From: Rhizobium sp. 11515TR
GTDB taxonomy: Bacteria; Pseudomonadota; Alphaproteobacteria; Rhizobiales; Rhizobiaceae
Direction of reading: 5' to 3'
Assembly (NCBI RefSeq): GCF_002277895.1
Contig: NZ_CP023000.1
Coordinates: forward strand, 496,001 to 560,000
Length of the DNA: 64,000 nt
Part shown: positions 16,532 through 24,988 of the stretch, in pieces
Numbering within the stretch: position 1 is the stretch's first letter
How the letters are laid out: each line of letters begins with the position of its first letter
The notes under the pieces: generated by a model
Database searches by the model: none
What the model was told of the DNA's origin: nothing
Seen by the model: the letters and a program-made list of their open reading frames with translations, nothing else
Translations under genes and position numbers: made by a program

Positions 16532-19500
16532 TCAATTCAAGGTGAAGCTGACGCCAGCGCCGACGCCCACGTGTCCGCCGGCGGCCGTACCTGACAAGTT
16601 CGCCCGGACGCGGCCGTTCTCGCTAGTGTAACCGGCGCCGAAGGCCACCGCGCCCTCGCCTCGCCAGACACCGCCACCGAGAGCCACGCTCGCCTTGCCC
16701 GGACGGTCATCATAGCGAAGCGATGCCGCTGCAAGCCCGATTGCGGCCGCCTGCCTTGCCTCAGAACGGACGTCCCCAAGTTCCTGGTTCAGCTGGCCGA
16801 ACTTCTGGTCCGTATAGTTGTTGGCGGAAGCCAGCGTATTGGCGGCAGCCGTGTCCGTGTAGGATTTGACCTGAGTGATACTATCACCCAATTGAGCGAC
16901 GTTCACGGCATCCGTGGGAGCGACACCCTTGCCGACGTTGGAAATGACCACCGGCGCATTCACGTCACCGCCCTGCAGCGTGATGCTGTTCTTCTTGCTG
17001 CCATCGGGATTGAGGTCATAGGTGACGGCGTTCTTGGTGATCGTTCCGACGCCCGTCTGCAGGCTGTCGATCGCCTGATTGGTCGCATAGAGCTGCGATC
17101 CATTGATGGCGTCGGTGCTGTCGGAAGAAATACGGCCGGCAGCGACATTCGTGATGGTTCTTTCAGCCCCTTGAGAACCCACACTTACCGTTCCCACAGG
17201 CGTGGTACCGGCAAAGTCGTAGTGCTGACCCTGAATATCCGTGCCGGACGTACCGACAGCAGCCTGTGTTGTGGAACCGGAGCCCAACGCCACATCATTG
17301 GCATTATTGGCCTGCGCCCCCTGGCCGAGGGCAACCGCGCCCTGCCCTGTCGCGGTAGATCCAAGTCCCGCTGCCAGGCTGCTCACGCCGCTGGCGACAC
17401 TCTGCGGACCGATAGCAACGCTATCGGTGCCGCTGGCGGTGGAATCCGCCAGCGTCGAATTGGCGTGGAAGTACTTGATGCCGCCGCCATTCATGATGTT
17501 GGTCAGTGAGTTGTCGACTGCACCGAAGGCATCATAGACCGTGCTGTAGTTGTTGCCCTGGATATTGTAGGTCGGACCGGTGATCGATCCATCCGGATTG
17601 ACCGTCGTATTGCCGCCGATCAGGTTGGTAACGTTAGTGCCGAGACCCTTGAGCTGGCTGACATTCACCGCATCCGTATCGGCTGAACCGGCTGCGAGAT
17701 TGGTCAGCTTGCGCTCCGATCCAGCCGAGCCGATCGACACTTCGCCGACTGAGGTCTGCGGCGCCGTGAGCGCGAAGCCCGTGTAGCCGGCTTGAGCGCC
17801 CACGCTCGTCACGGATTGGGCACCGAGAGCGACGCTGTTGATGTTGTTGGCTTGCGCACCGGCACCCAATGCGACCGATTGGATTCCTCCAGCCACCGAG
17901 TTCGTGCCGAGAGCCACGCCATCGGCTAGCATGACATGGGCATTCTGGCCGATAGCTGTGCCGCCCGGAGCAACCTGGTCGACGACCGCGCCGTTGCCGA
18001 TGCCGATACCGTTGTCACCATTGACTACCGTCGTCGGGCCGACCGCAACCGATTCTGCACCGACAGCAAGCGAGTCGCCGGCGGCCGAGTTCGCATGGAA
18101 GTACTTGCTCGGGGTCGCGGCGACCGAAGCAATGGCGCCCTGGAGCTGGCGAACCGTGACGGCATCCTGCGCGCTGCTACCGTCAGCCACATTGGTGATC
18201 TGGCGATAGGACGTGCTCGAACCGACCGAGACGGCGCCCAGCAGGGTCTTGTCCGTCGTATTGTACTGGATGAAGTTCGTCGGACCTGCGGGCAACTGGC
18301 CGGTGGCTGGCGCCAGGGCACGATCGGAAATCGATCCCGAGCCGAGGGCGACGCCGCCGACGATGGTCGATTGGCTGTTCATGCCGAGCGCAAGCGCATT
18401 GTCGGCGGTCGAGGTGGCGTTATAGCCGACCGCCGTGGAGCCGACGCCCTGAGCCGAGGAATCGCTGACGGCAAGCGTGCTGTCATTGGTGCGCACGTAC
18501 CGGATACCCTTACCATTCGCGTCGGTATAGGTCGTCGATGTGTCACCGGCGAGATTGTTGATCGTATTGCCGAGATTGGTCAGGTTGCCGCCGATCGTGG
18601 TGACCGTCGTGTTGAGACTGTCGACCGCTTGGTTCGTGGCAAAGAGCTGCGAGCCGTTGACCGCGTCCGTCGAGCTGCCGTTGAGCTGGCCAGCGGCGAC
18701 ATTCTGGATCTGACGCTCCGCACCAGCGGATCCCACAGAGAAGGCGCCGGCCGGCGTGGTGCCTGCGAAAGTATAGGCTGTGCCTCCCACAGTGGCTCCC
18801 GAAACCGCCGTCGTCGCACCAGACTGAGAATTCAGGCCGATGGCCACGTCACCGGCATTGTTGGCGACCGCATTCGGACCAACGGCAACCGAATCCGTGC
18901 CGAGGGCTTGAGAGTCCGGCAGAGTGGAATTGGCATGGAAATACTTGATGCCGCCGCCCGTGGTGATGTTGGTGATCGTATTATTGAGATTGGTGATGCC
19001 GGTCGTGTTCAGGTCAACCTGCTGGTTGGTCGCGAAGAGCTGCGAGCCATTGACGGCATCCGTCGAACCGTTGTTGAGCCGGCCCGCCGCGACATTGGTG
19101 ATGGTGCGCTCGGCGCCTACCGCGCCGACGCTCACCGTCGAGGCCGGTGTCGTGCCGGCGAAGTTGTAGGTATTGCCGCCGATCGTGGTGCTGGCGGTGC
19201 CGACCGCTACATCGGTCACCGAGCCGGAGCCGAGTGCGACGTCGCCTGCATTGCCGGCTGAAGAGAGAGCGCCGAGCGCCAGCGCATTTACGCCGCCGGC
19301 ATTCGCGCCTGCGCCGAGAGCGCTAGCCTGAACGCCGGTTGCAAACGCGTTCTGACCGATCGCAGTGCTCGATGTGGCCGTAGCATTGGCATTGGGGCCG
19401 ATGGCGGTGCTGTAGTCGCCCGTGGCCTTGGATATGTATCCCAACGCCGCTGCATCGAGGCCGGAAGCGGTCGCGTTGTTGCCGGCTGCGATGGCGTTTG

Positions 19501-22333
19501 CCCCCGCCGCAGTCGAGAGAGGTCCGATCGCAACGGATTCTGCACCCGTTGCCGACGAGTCCGCCGCCGTCGAATTTGCGTGGAAATACTTGATGCCAAC
19601 ACCGGCGTTGATGTTGTTGATCGCGGTCGTGTTCAGGTCAACCTGCTGGTTGGTCGCAAAGAGCTGCGAGCCGTTGACGGCATCCGTCGAACCGTTGTTG
19701 AGCCGGCCCGCCGCGACATTGGTGATGGTGCGCTCGGCACCCGGCGCGCCGACGCTGACCGTCGAGCTTGGTGTCGTGCCGGCGAAGCTGTAGGTATTAC
19801 CGCCGATCGTGGCGCTGGCGGTACCGACCGCCGCGAGGGTCGACGAGCCCGAACCGAGCGCCACGTCGCCGGAACTTGCGGTGGCCGTTGCGCCGTTGCC
19901 CAATGCGATATTGCCGACGAAGCCGGAAGCGCCTGCGGTTGAACCGTTACCCAGCGCGACGGAGCCCTGGCCGATCGCCTTGTTGTTGTTGCCGATCGCG
20001 ACTGCGCCGGCCGCCTGGTTTGCGGCTGTGGCACTCGCCGTACCATCGCTGTTGGCGATGTTGTTGGCGCCGCCGGTGAAGGCGCCGGTGCCGCTCGCAT
20101 AGCTCGGATCGCCGATCGCGACCGCGCCGTCGCCGTAAGCGGAATTGCCCGCGCCGATGGCGACTGCCTTGCCGCCGGCCGCGCTTGCATTGGTGCCCAT
20201 TGCGACGGCATCCGCGGAGCCGGCCGCTGCCTGAGAGCCGATCGCGATGCCGTTGTCTCCCGTGACACTGGCGTTGTAGCCGATGGAGGTCGTCTTGTTG
20301 CTGGCAACACCGATACCGGCATTGGTGCCGATCGCGACGTTGTCGTTGCCCGTCACCAGGTTACCCGCGGCTGCATTCACCGTGGCGTCATAGGCAACGG
20401 TGCCATCACCGGTGCCAAGCGCAACGTTGCGCGTTCCCGTGACGCCGGAGCCGGCGCCCCTCATGCTGCCTGCGACGCCGCCGCCGATAGCGGTGTTCTG
20501 GGCGCCGCTCACGAGGCCGCCCGCCGCCGTGCCCATGGCGACGGAATTGGTGTTGCCGGTCGTGGAACCGGAGCCCGCACCCTGGCCGACGGAAACCGAA
20601 GCCTGACCTGCGCCCACGGCGCCCGATCCGACCGCGATCGTGTAATCACCCTGCGCTTGCGCCAGATTGCCGAATGCACTGGAAGCAAGGCCGGTCGCCT
20701 GCGCATTGCGGCCGACCGCCGCCGACTGGTTGCCGCTTGCAACGGTTTCGGCGCCAAGCGCCGTTGCGTTTTGCCCGGAGGCATTGGCCGTGCTGCCGAG
20801 AGCCGTGGCTGCTGGTCCCGAAGCTGCGGCCTGGTAGCCTGTGGCGATCGATTGGCTGCCGGTTGCTTGGGCCGCTGTTCCGATCGCCATTGCGTTGGCG
20901 GCTCCTCCGTTCGCATTAATGCCCAAAGCGATCGCTTGAGTCCCGCTGGAGACCGACCCGCCGCCGATTGCTGTGCTGCTCACACCACTAGCGGCGGAAG
21001 ACTCGCCCAAAGCCAAGGTGTTTGACTGGCTCGCGGCGGCATTCGCACCGAACGCTGCCGCATTAATGGCAGTCGCCCGTGCATTGAAGCCCAGGGATGC
21101 GGCCCCAGTCCCTGAGGCATTCGCCCCGGCACCGACCGCGGTGGATAAGTTGGAGGCGGCATTTGCATTGTTACCGAGAGCAACGCCAGAGGTCGCTCCG
21201 CTTGCGACGACTGCGCCCGAGCCTATCGCAACAGCGCCGCCGTCAGCGAGCGTCTGCGCCTGGTTACCCAAGGCAACACCAAAGGCTCCCGAGGCAACAG
21301 TGGTAGGGCCAATGGCGATTGAGTTGGTCCCCGATGCAGCGGCGGACGTGCCGAGAGCGATAGTATCGGTGTTCGAGGCGGCGGCGAGATAGCCCATCGC
21401 CGAGCCCCTTAAGGCGGAAGCAGTTGCCCCGTTTCCGACCGCTGTGGACTGGTTGGCCGACGCAGTGGCCGACGTACCGAAGGCGCTGGCTCCGGTCCCT
21501 GTCGCAGATGAGCTCGAACCAACCGCATTCGCCCATGCTCCCGTGGCGGTCGCAGCGGAGCCTAACGCAATAGACTCGAACGTGAAGCCGGAAGGAGCGG
21601 TGCCGCCTGCATTGGCATTCGTACCGATGGCAATCGGAGAGCCCCCGCCTGTTCCAGCGTTAGCCTTAGAGCCTACGCCCATGGCAATGGCGGCACCGTT
21701 TGACGATGAGGCGTTAGAGGACAACCCAACTGCTATCGAGGCGCCACCCGAAGCGGTGGCTGTCGAGCCGAGAGCAAGCGCGTTGGCTCCGTTTGCAGTG
21801 GTGTTGACACCATAAGCCGAAGCTCCGTCCGCCAATGCGCGAGCGTTCCCGCCCACGGCAAGGGCATTGACACCGGTCGCGTTCGCGAAGACGCCCATGC
21901 CTATGGCGTTGAGGCCATTAACACTCATCGAATAGCCGATGGCGATCGAAGCATCGCCCGTTGCGCTATTGGAGGTGCCCAACGCTATACTGTTCGGGTT
22001 ATTCGCTTTAGCAGCGTTGCCGATGGCGACGGAGTTGCCGCCCGTCGCGGTTCCGCCGCCGGCGGCATATTGCGCCTGCGCAGGCGAGAAAAGGCTTAAC
22101 GCGGTGAGCGCGGCGAGGCCGCCGATCACGCTTGCCGAACGCAAGCTCCCGCCGGCACCTAGCAACCCGAAGCCTATGTCCTTGCGGCGCATGCCGAGAA
22201 TACGAGAGGCCATCCGCAGTACGGCCATCAGGCGACGGCGAAGCGACCGATCGGTGCGATCGGCTGAAACGAAGCTTTCAACAAACCCGGTACGAGATTT
22301 AGTCTGCAGGCATTCCCCAATGCATTCCCTCAT
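16532..22333 (-). CDS. Large trimeric autotransporter adhesin (YadA/BtaE type)
   Basis: AGGAGAAGG lies just before the ATG at 22333, so the unusual start with about 60 residues before the signal helix is supported; the signal ends at about FSPAQAQ (residue 87). Residues about 90-840 are YadA-head repeats of the type SxAIGxxAxAxG. From about 840 to 1800 come stalk and neck modules: six units like AERTITNVAAGRL plus DAVNGSQLFATNQ, four KYFHANS motifs, and more head patches between. The last 110 or so residues hold a short coiled coil (NYTDQKFGQLNQELGDVRSE) and the YadA anchor, ending FTLN with an aromatic near the terminus as the Bam machinery requires. Three chains form the outer-membrane barrel. 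Brucella BtaE/BtaF and other TAAs mediate host binding. It is the second gene of its operon. Confidence 0.95.
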   Translation of the reverse strand: MRECIGECLQTKSRTGFVESFVSADRTDRSLRRRLMAVLRMASRILGMRRKDIGFGLLGAGGSLRSASVIGGLAALTALSLFSPAQAQYAAGGGTATGGNSVAIGNAAKANNPNSIALGTSNSATGDASIAIGYSMSVNGLNAIGMGVFANATGVNALAVGGNARALADGASAYGVNTTANGANALALGSTATASGGASIAVGLSSNASSSNGAAIAMGVGSKANAGTGGGSPIAIGTNANAGGTAPSGFTFESIALGSAATATGAWANAVGSSSSATGTGASAFGTSATASANQSTAVGNGATASALRGSAMGYLAAASNTDTIALGTSAAASGTNSIAIGPTTVASGAFGVALGNQAQTLADGGAVAIGSGAVVASGATSGVALGNNANAASNLSTAVGAGANASGTGAASLGFNARATAINAAAFGANAAASQSNTLALGESSAASGVSSTAIGGGSVSSGTQAIALGINANGGAANAMAIGTAAQATGSQSIATGYQAAASGPAATALGSTANASGQNATALGAETVASGNQSAAVGRNAQATGLASSAFGNLAQAQGDYTIAVGSGAVGAGQASVSVGQGAGSGSTTGNTNSVAMGTAAGGLVSGAQNTAIGGGVAGSMRGAGSGVTGTRNVALGTGDGTVAYDATVNAAAGNLVTGNDNVAIGTNAGIGVASNKTTSIGYNASVTGDNGIAIGSQAAAGSADAVAMGTNASAAGGKAVAIGAGNSAYGDGAVAIGDPSYASGTGAFTGGANNIANSDGTASATAANQAAGAVAIGNNNKAIGQGSVALGNGSTAGASGFVGNIALGNGATATASSGDVALGSGSSTLAAVGTASATIGGNTYSFAGTTPSSTVSVGAPGAERTITNVAAGRLNNGSTDAVNGSQLFATNQQVDLNTTAINNINAGVGIKYFHANSTAADSSATGAESVAIGPLSTAAGANAIAAGNNATASGLDAAALGYISKATGDYSTAIGPNANATATSSTAIGQNAFATGVQASALGAGANAGGVNALALGALSSAGNAGDVALGSGSVTDVAVGTASTTIGGNTYNFAGTTPASTVSVGAVGAERTITNVAAGRLNNGSTDAVNGSQLFATNQQVDLNTTGITNLNNTITNITTGGGIKYFHANSTLPDSQALGTDSVAVGPNAVANNAGDVAIGLNSQSGATTAVSGATVGGTAYTFAGTTPAGAFSVGSAGAERQIQNVAAGQLNGSSTDAVNGSQLFATNQAVDSLNTTVTTIGGNLTNLGNTINNLAGDTSTTYTDANGKGIRYVRTNDSTLAVSDSSAQGVGSTAVGYNATSTADNALALGMNSQSTIVGGVALGSGSISDRALAPATGQLPAGPTNFIQYNTTDKTLLGAVSVGSSTSYRQITNVADGSSAQDAVTVRQLQGAIASVAATPSKYFHANSAAGDSLAVGAESVAVGPTTVVNGDNGIGIGNGAVVDQVAPGGTAIGQNAHVMLADGVALGTNSVAGGIQSVALGAGAQANNINSVALGAQSVTSVGAQAGYTGFALTAPQTSVGEVSIGSAGSERKLTNLAAGSADTDAVNVSQLKGLGTNVTNLIGGNTTVNPDGSITGPTYNIQGNNYSTVYDAFGAVDNSLTNIMNGGGIKYFHANSTLADSTASGTDSVAIGPQSVASGVSSLAAGLGSTATGQGAVALGQGAQANNANDVALGSGSTTQAAVGTSGTDIQGQHYDFAGTTPVGTVSVGSQGAERTITNVAAGRISSDSTDAINGSQLYATNQAIDSLQTGVGTITKNAVTYDLNPDGSKKNSITLQGGDVNAPVVISNVGKGVAPTDAVNVAQLGDSITQVKSYTDTAAANTLASANNYTDQKFGQLNQELGDVRSEARQAAAIGLAAASLRYDDRPGKASVALGGGVWRGEGAVAFGAGYTSENGRVRANLSGTAAGGHVGVGAGVSFTLN
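19001..19206 (-). repeat. Intragenic 206-bp repeat, copy A, in the adhesin gene
   Basis: This segment and 19625-19830 are nearly identical over 206 bases, encoding neck modules that differ at only about five of 69 residues. The copies are 624 bases (208 codons) apart, so recombination between them would delete or duplicate whole codons and keep the frame. Confidence 0.8.
19625..19830 (-). repeat. Intragenic 206-bp repeat, copy B, in the adhesin gene
   Basis: Second copy of the repeat at 19001. It encodes the first full neck module after the main head domain (TVSVGAPGAERTITNV). The segment between the copies codes for one KYFHANS unit and several head repeats. Confidence 0.8.
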
Positions 22334-22779
22334 GCTGCCTTCTCCTGGTTGTCGACTGGACGACTAAGCGCGCTTGAACCCGCATCTGCGGCTGCGTCGT
22401 CGTTGAAATTGTGCGCTTGCTGAAGCGCGTGACCCATTTTCGCCGCCTGGCTTTCGAGCTGTTCGCGGACGGTATCGACCCATGGCTGCGTCGATACCGG
22501 AACGGAATACAATGCTGCGTCGGCCCGATCGGGAGGGAGCTTCATCGTCACCAAGGCGCGGCAGACATCGAAATGGAATAGCGGCTCGCCTTCCCCATAA
22601 GCGGGAGAGGTCAAACCGAGGACCAGGCAGGCAAATAGATAATCGACCTCCGCGCCGCTCAGGCGGCTTGCATATCGGTCTTGCAAGGCAGTCCAGGCTA
22701 CCTCGATCTTCGGAGCAAAGATTTCAAATTCAGGGAATTGAATGTCCATAGAGCACCGGATGGTTACCACCACGAACAT
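22330..22779 (-). CDS. Small cytosolic protein coupled to the adhesin gene
   Basis: I do not recognise this 149-residue protein. It has no signal peptide or membrane segment. The N-terminal 100 or so residues look helical (FEIFAPKIEVAWTALQDRYASRLSGAEVDYLFACLVLG), and the C-terminus is polar and low-complexity (DDAAADAGSSALSRPVDNQEKAA). AAGG sits before the ATG at 22779; an ATG at 22749 is an alternative. Its stop codon overlaps the adhesin start (ATGA), and the adhesin ribosome site lies inside it, so translation is coupled. A role as regulator or cytosolic helper of adhesin export is plausible but unproven. Confidence 0.7.
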   Translation of the reverse strand: MFVVVTIRCSMDIQFPEFEIFAPKIEVAWTALQDRYASRLSGAEVDYLFACLVLGLTSPAYGEGEPLFHFDVCRALVTMKLPPDRADAALYSVPVSTQPWVDTVREQLESQAAKMGHALQQAHNFNDDAAADAGSSALSRPVDNQEKAA

Positions 22780-22797
22780 GGCCTTATTTCAGCACAA

Positions 22798-22846
22798 CGG
22801 TATTTTAGAAAATTCCGGATTTTTTTTAGGAAATTACGGTTTTTTG
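22798..22846 (-). promoter_or_regulatory. T-rich repeated elements before the adhesin operon
   Basis: Three elements of the form CGG followed by a T-run occur with CGG at 22798, 22816 and 22837. The two best copies, AGAAAATTCCGGATTTTTT (22807) and AGGAAATTACGGTTTTTT (22828), are 21 bases apart, two helical turns. They lie 19-68 bases before the first start codon, where a regulator would act. T-rich sites of this sort are bound by MucR/Ros zinc-finger proteins in rhizobia and Brucella; assignment here is inference. Confidence 0.4.
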
Positions 22847-22911
22847 CTTAGCCGGTTGCAGGTGTAACCACTTTGCCACACTTAACCTAAGGCTGTTCCG
22901 CAAGAAGAGGC

Positions 22912-22942
22912 GAACCGTCTGATGATCGGCATCAAACGGTTC
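22912..22942. promoter_or_regulatory. 13-base inverted repeat, operator or terminator
   Basis: GAACCGTCTGATG and CATCAAACGGTTC pair at 12 of 13 positions around the loop ATCGG. It lies 133 bases upstream of the adhesin operon and 150 bases beyond the AraC stop. There is no T-tract on the minus strand, so an operator is as likely as a terminator. Confidence 0.4.
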
Positions 22943-23091
22943 TTTCCATTTCGAAAAATCTCTTCTGCCGCATGAGCGGAAAAACACCGGTCCCCGCGAT
23001 GCACCTCTCGGTTGGCGCGCGGAAAACCATAAGTCTCGGAATATTCGAGTTAGCTTGGGACGATTCGGGGCCTGCGTTCAAACCCGTGCAG

Positions 23092-23976
23092 TTATCGCAT
23101 GTATCGAAGCTCTGTCGGCGTCCGTCCCCGATATCTCTTCATCGTGGTCGCCAGATGGCTTTGATCCGAAAATCCCGCCATATAGGCAATTTCCGCAATC
23201 GCGATTTCACCTTCGGCGAGCAGCTTTTCCGCAAGATCCAGGCGCAGATTTATCAGATACCGGTGTGGAGGCATGCCAAAGGTCTTGGCGAACCTCACGA
23301 TGAAATGGTTGGGCGAAATGCCAGCGACCGCCGCAAGTTCAGCAACGTGAACCTTTTCGGTGAAATGTTCGCGAAGATACTCTTCCACGCGTCGAGCGCT
23401 TTTGGCGGAGAGCCCTCCCCTGGGCGACGGAAGCTGTCTCATATTGTTCGCATAGGTACGGAGAAGATGTGTACTGAACAGCGTAACCAATGAATCCAGA
23501 TAGAGTTCATTCGGAGTTGCTTTCCCGATTAGCTCGACGGAAATCCTCTGCGCTATGCCGAGGGCGATAGGATCGACGGTGCCGAATGCTGGAGGCTCGA
23601 GTTCAACGTTGGCAAGATCAAACTCCTGCAGTGCCAGCTCGGACAGAATTTGGGGGGGAATTGCGACGACCAGATTTTCCCTGGTTTCCGACCAGGCAAG
23701 AGTGCTGTCCACGCCTGCGGGGTTAACCACGATACATCCGACAGGTGCATCATATTCCGTGATTCTGTCGCTGCCGAGAGAGGCTCTCAACTTGCGCATA
23801 GGGCTCAACACAATTCCGACGGCATGTTCTTTGGCCAAGAACGTCTGTGATCCGGGCTCGCGCACGGAGTTGATAACGCTCCCGCGCATGGTGGCCTTTC
23901 TCGGACCTGCACTTTCAGGAATTATATCGAACACGTATCGATCGGTACGTTCCCGTACCTCAACCGCGTAGTCCAT
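23092..23976 (-). CDS. AraC-family transcriptional regulator
   Basis: The C-terminal 100 residues hold the two helix-turn-helix motifs of AraC/XylS proteins (VHVAELAAVAGISPNHFIVRF and IAEIAYMAGFSDQSHLATTM), followed by the conserved YRGRTPTELRYMR end. The N-terminal 180 residues are a divergent effector domain, with a cupin-like beta-rich start. It lies directly upstream of the adhesin operon on the same strand, about 310 bases from it, and may regulate that operon. No enzyme gene adjoins it to hint at a small-molecule effector. Confidence 0.85.
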   Translation of the reverse strand: MDYAVEVRERTDRYVFDIIPESAGPRKATMRGSVINSVREPGSQTFLAKEHAVGIVLSPMRKLRASLGSDRITEYDAPVGCIVVNPAGVDSTLAWSETRENLVVAIPPQILSELALQEFDLANVELEPPAFGTVDPIALGIAQRISVELIGKATPNELYLDSLVTLFSTHLLRTYANNMRQLPSPRGGLSAKSARRVEEYLREHFTEKVHVAELAAVAGISPNHFIVRFAKTFGMPPHRYLINLRLDLAEKLLAEGEIAIAEIAYMAGFSDQSHLATTMKRYRGRTPTELRYMR

Positions 23977-24271
23977 TCTTCATCGCCCCGCCCGAACGAA
24001 ATCATGCAAATGCTAACAAGCAGACTTGATCCCAACGTCATTTGAGATCTCATTTTCCCAACACTGCCTGCCGGATACCGCCGCAAACCAGCTTATTGCG
24101 CAAGATTAAATAGTATAATTTACCGAGTTGGGAAGGGGAGATATGCGGATGGTAAAGAAAGTATGAGCCGGCAGGGCGCGTCACTTTCTAGTCCGGTTGA
24201 ACGGATCCTGCGGCCTTCGGTACCTGATCGTAGAGGATATGGAGGCAGTTCGCGGCGGAGCGTTGCGACCG
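23977..24271. other. Intergenic region with a TATAAT box and a tiny leader-like frame
   Basis: A perfect TATAAT is at 24114-24119, with only a weak -35 match (around 24092). It is followed by a strong AAGGGGAG site and the seven-codon frame ATG CGG ATG GTA AAG AAA GTA TGA (24143-24166). The stop overlaps another ATG (24163) that opens a 73-codon frame antisense to the small gene at 24272. This could be a small-RNA or leader region; I see no further support. Confidence 0.3.
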
Positions 24272-24472
24272 TTAAAGATCGCCTCGACGCTTTTCATATA
24301 AGTCCCAAGCGACATCCACCATCGCGAGAAGAACATCTTTCTGATTCCATCCAGCTGCCGCTGCGGCCCGAACGATTTCACTAACAATAGGCTGCAATTG
24401 GCGTTGGCACTCGCTTGAAATGTCGTCCGCACCATTTCCTACAGGTGGTTCACTAAATTTGAATTCTACCAT
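24272..24472 (-). CDS. Small conserved-looking helical protein
   Basis: This is a 66-residue frame from the ATG at 24472; a GTG at 24478 would add two residues. The product is acidic at the N-terminus and then strongly helical: CQRQLQPIVSEIVRAAAAAG, W-N-Q-K-D-V-L-L-A-M-V-D-V-A. It resembles a type of small soluble protein common in rhizobial genomes, without assigned function. There is no signal peptide. A longer frame on the other strand (24163-24384) overlaps it and is less protein-like. Confidence 0.5.
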   Translation of the reverse strand: MVEFKFSEPPVGNGADDISSECQRQLQPIVSEIVRAAAAAGWNQKDVLLAMVDVAWDLYEKRRGDL

Positions 24473-24656
24473 TCTCACTCTCGCAGCCTTAATATATGTC
24501 AGCTATCACATTCCCAACATAAAATAAATCCGTAAGGACGCCCCGAGATTTTAATAGCCCCGCACCTAGTCACACTATCGCTATGCTGTAATCAAGCCAA
24601 ACTTCATTACAACCATTAACTCTATATCATTAGGCAACTCGTCCAGTGAGCCGCAA

Positions 24657-24794
24657 GTGATACAAGAAACCGGAAGTTATTCTGCTACCCTGGCGGAAGA
24701 GCTGCAAGATGCCGAGCAAATCTTCGAAGCTGATCGACAGGTGGGAATACCAGCGAAGAGGCCTATGCCTTTGAAATCGCAAATTGCACATTAA
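24657..24794 (+). CDS. Possible 45-residue small protein
   Basis: A GTG frame begins at 24657 and encodes an acidic helix (TLAEELQDAEQIFEADRQVG), then a basic end (KRPMPLKSQIAH). The composition is protein-like, but the ribosome site is weak (GTGAGCC) and there is no domain match. The rest of the gap 24479-24988 is AT-richer than its surroundings and shows nothing else I can name. Confidence 0.25.
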   Translation: MIQETGSYSATLAEELQDAEQIFEADRQVGIPAKRPMPLKSQIAH

Positions 24795-24988
24795 GACACT
24801 CAAACCGCGACCGAGCGCAGCCCTATCGTCGGCCGGCAGGATGCCGCCGGCAACTCCGATCTTTCAGTGATTCTTCAGCCAGGAACGCAGGTGGGCCTTC
24901 CGGATTTTGCACAGATGGCGTGCACCCGCAGCGGGATAATGCGGCGTGGTCTCCGGAACGCAGTGCCGGAGAGCTACGCTTTTGCCTG

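Larger units (their letters stand above)
22780..23091. other. Intergenic region upstream of the adhesin operon
   Basis: This 312-base region holds no gene. It contains the adhesin-operon promoter region, with three T-rich CGG elements (22798-22846), and a 13-base inverted repeat (22912-22942). The AraC gene ends at its right border, transcribed toward it. Confidence 0.7.

Noticed and set aside
17936..19261. 441-codon plus-strand frame opposite the adhesin
   Set aside because: It is the antisense shadow of a repetitive, GC-biased gene; the product is Arg/Ala/Gly-rich without domains.
16832..22066. Repeats in this region as a CRISPR array or satellite
   Set aside because: The repeats are codon-phased protein repeats (head and neck modules) of variable length, without constant repeats and unique spacers.
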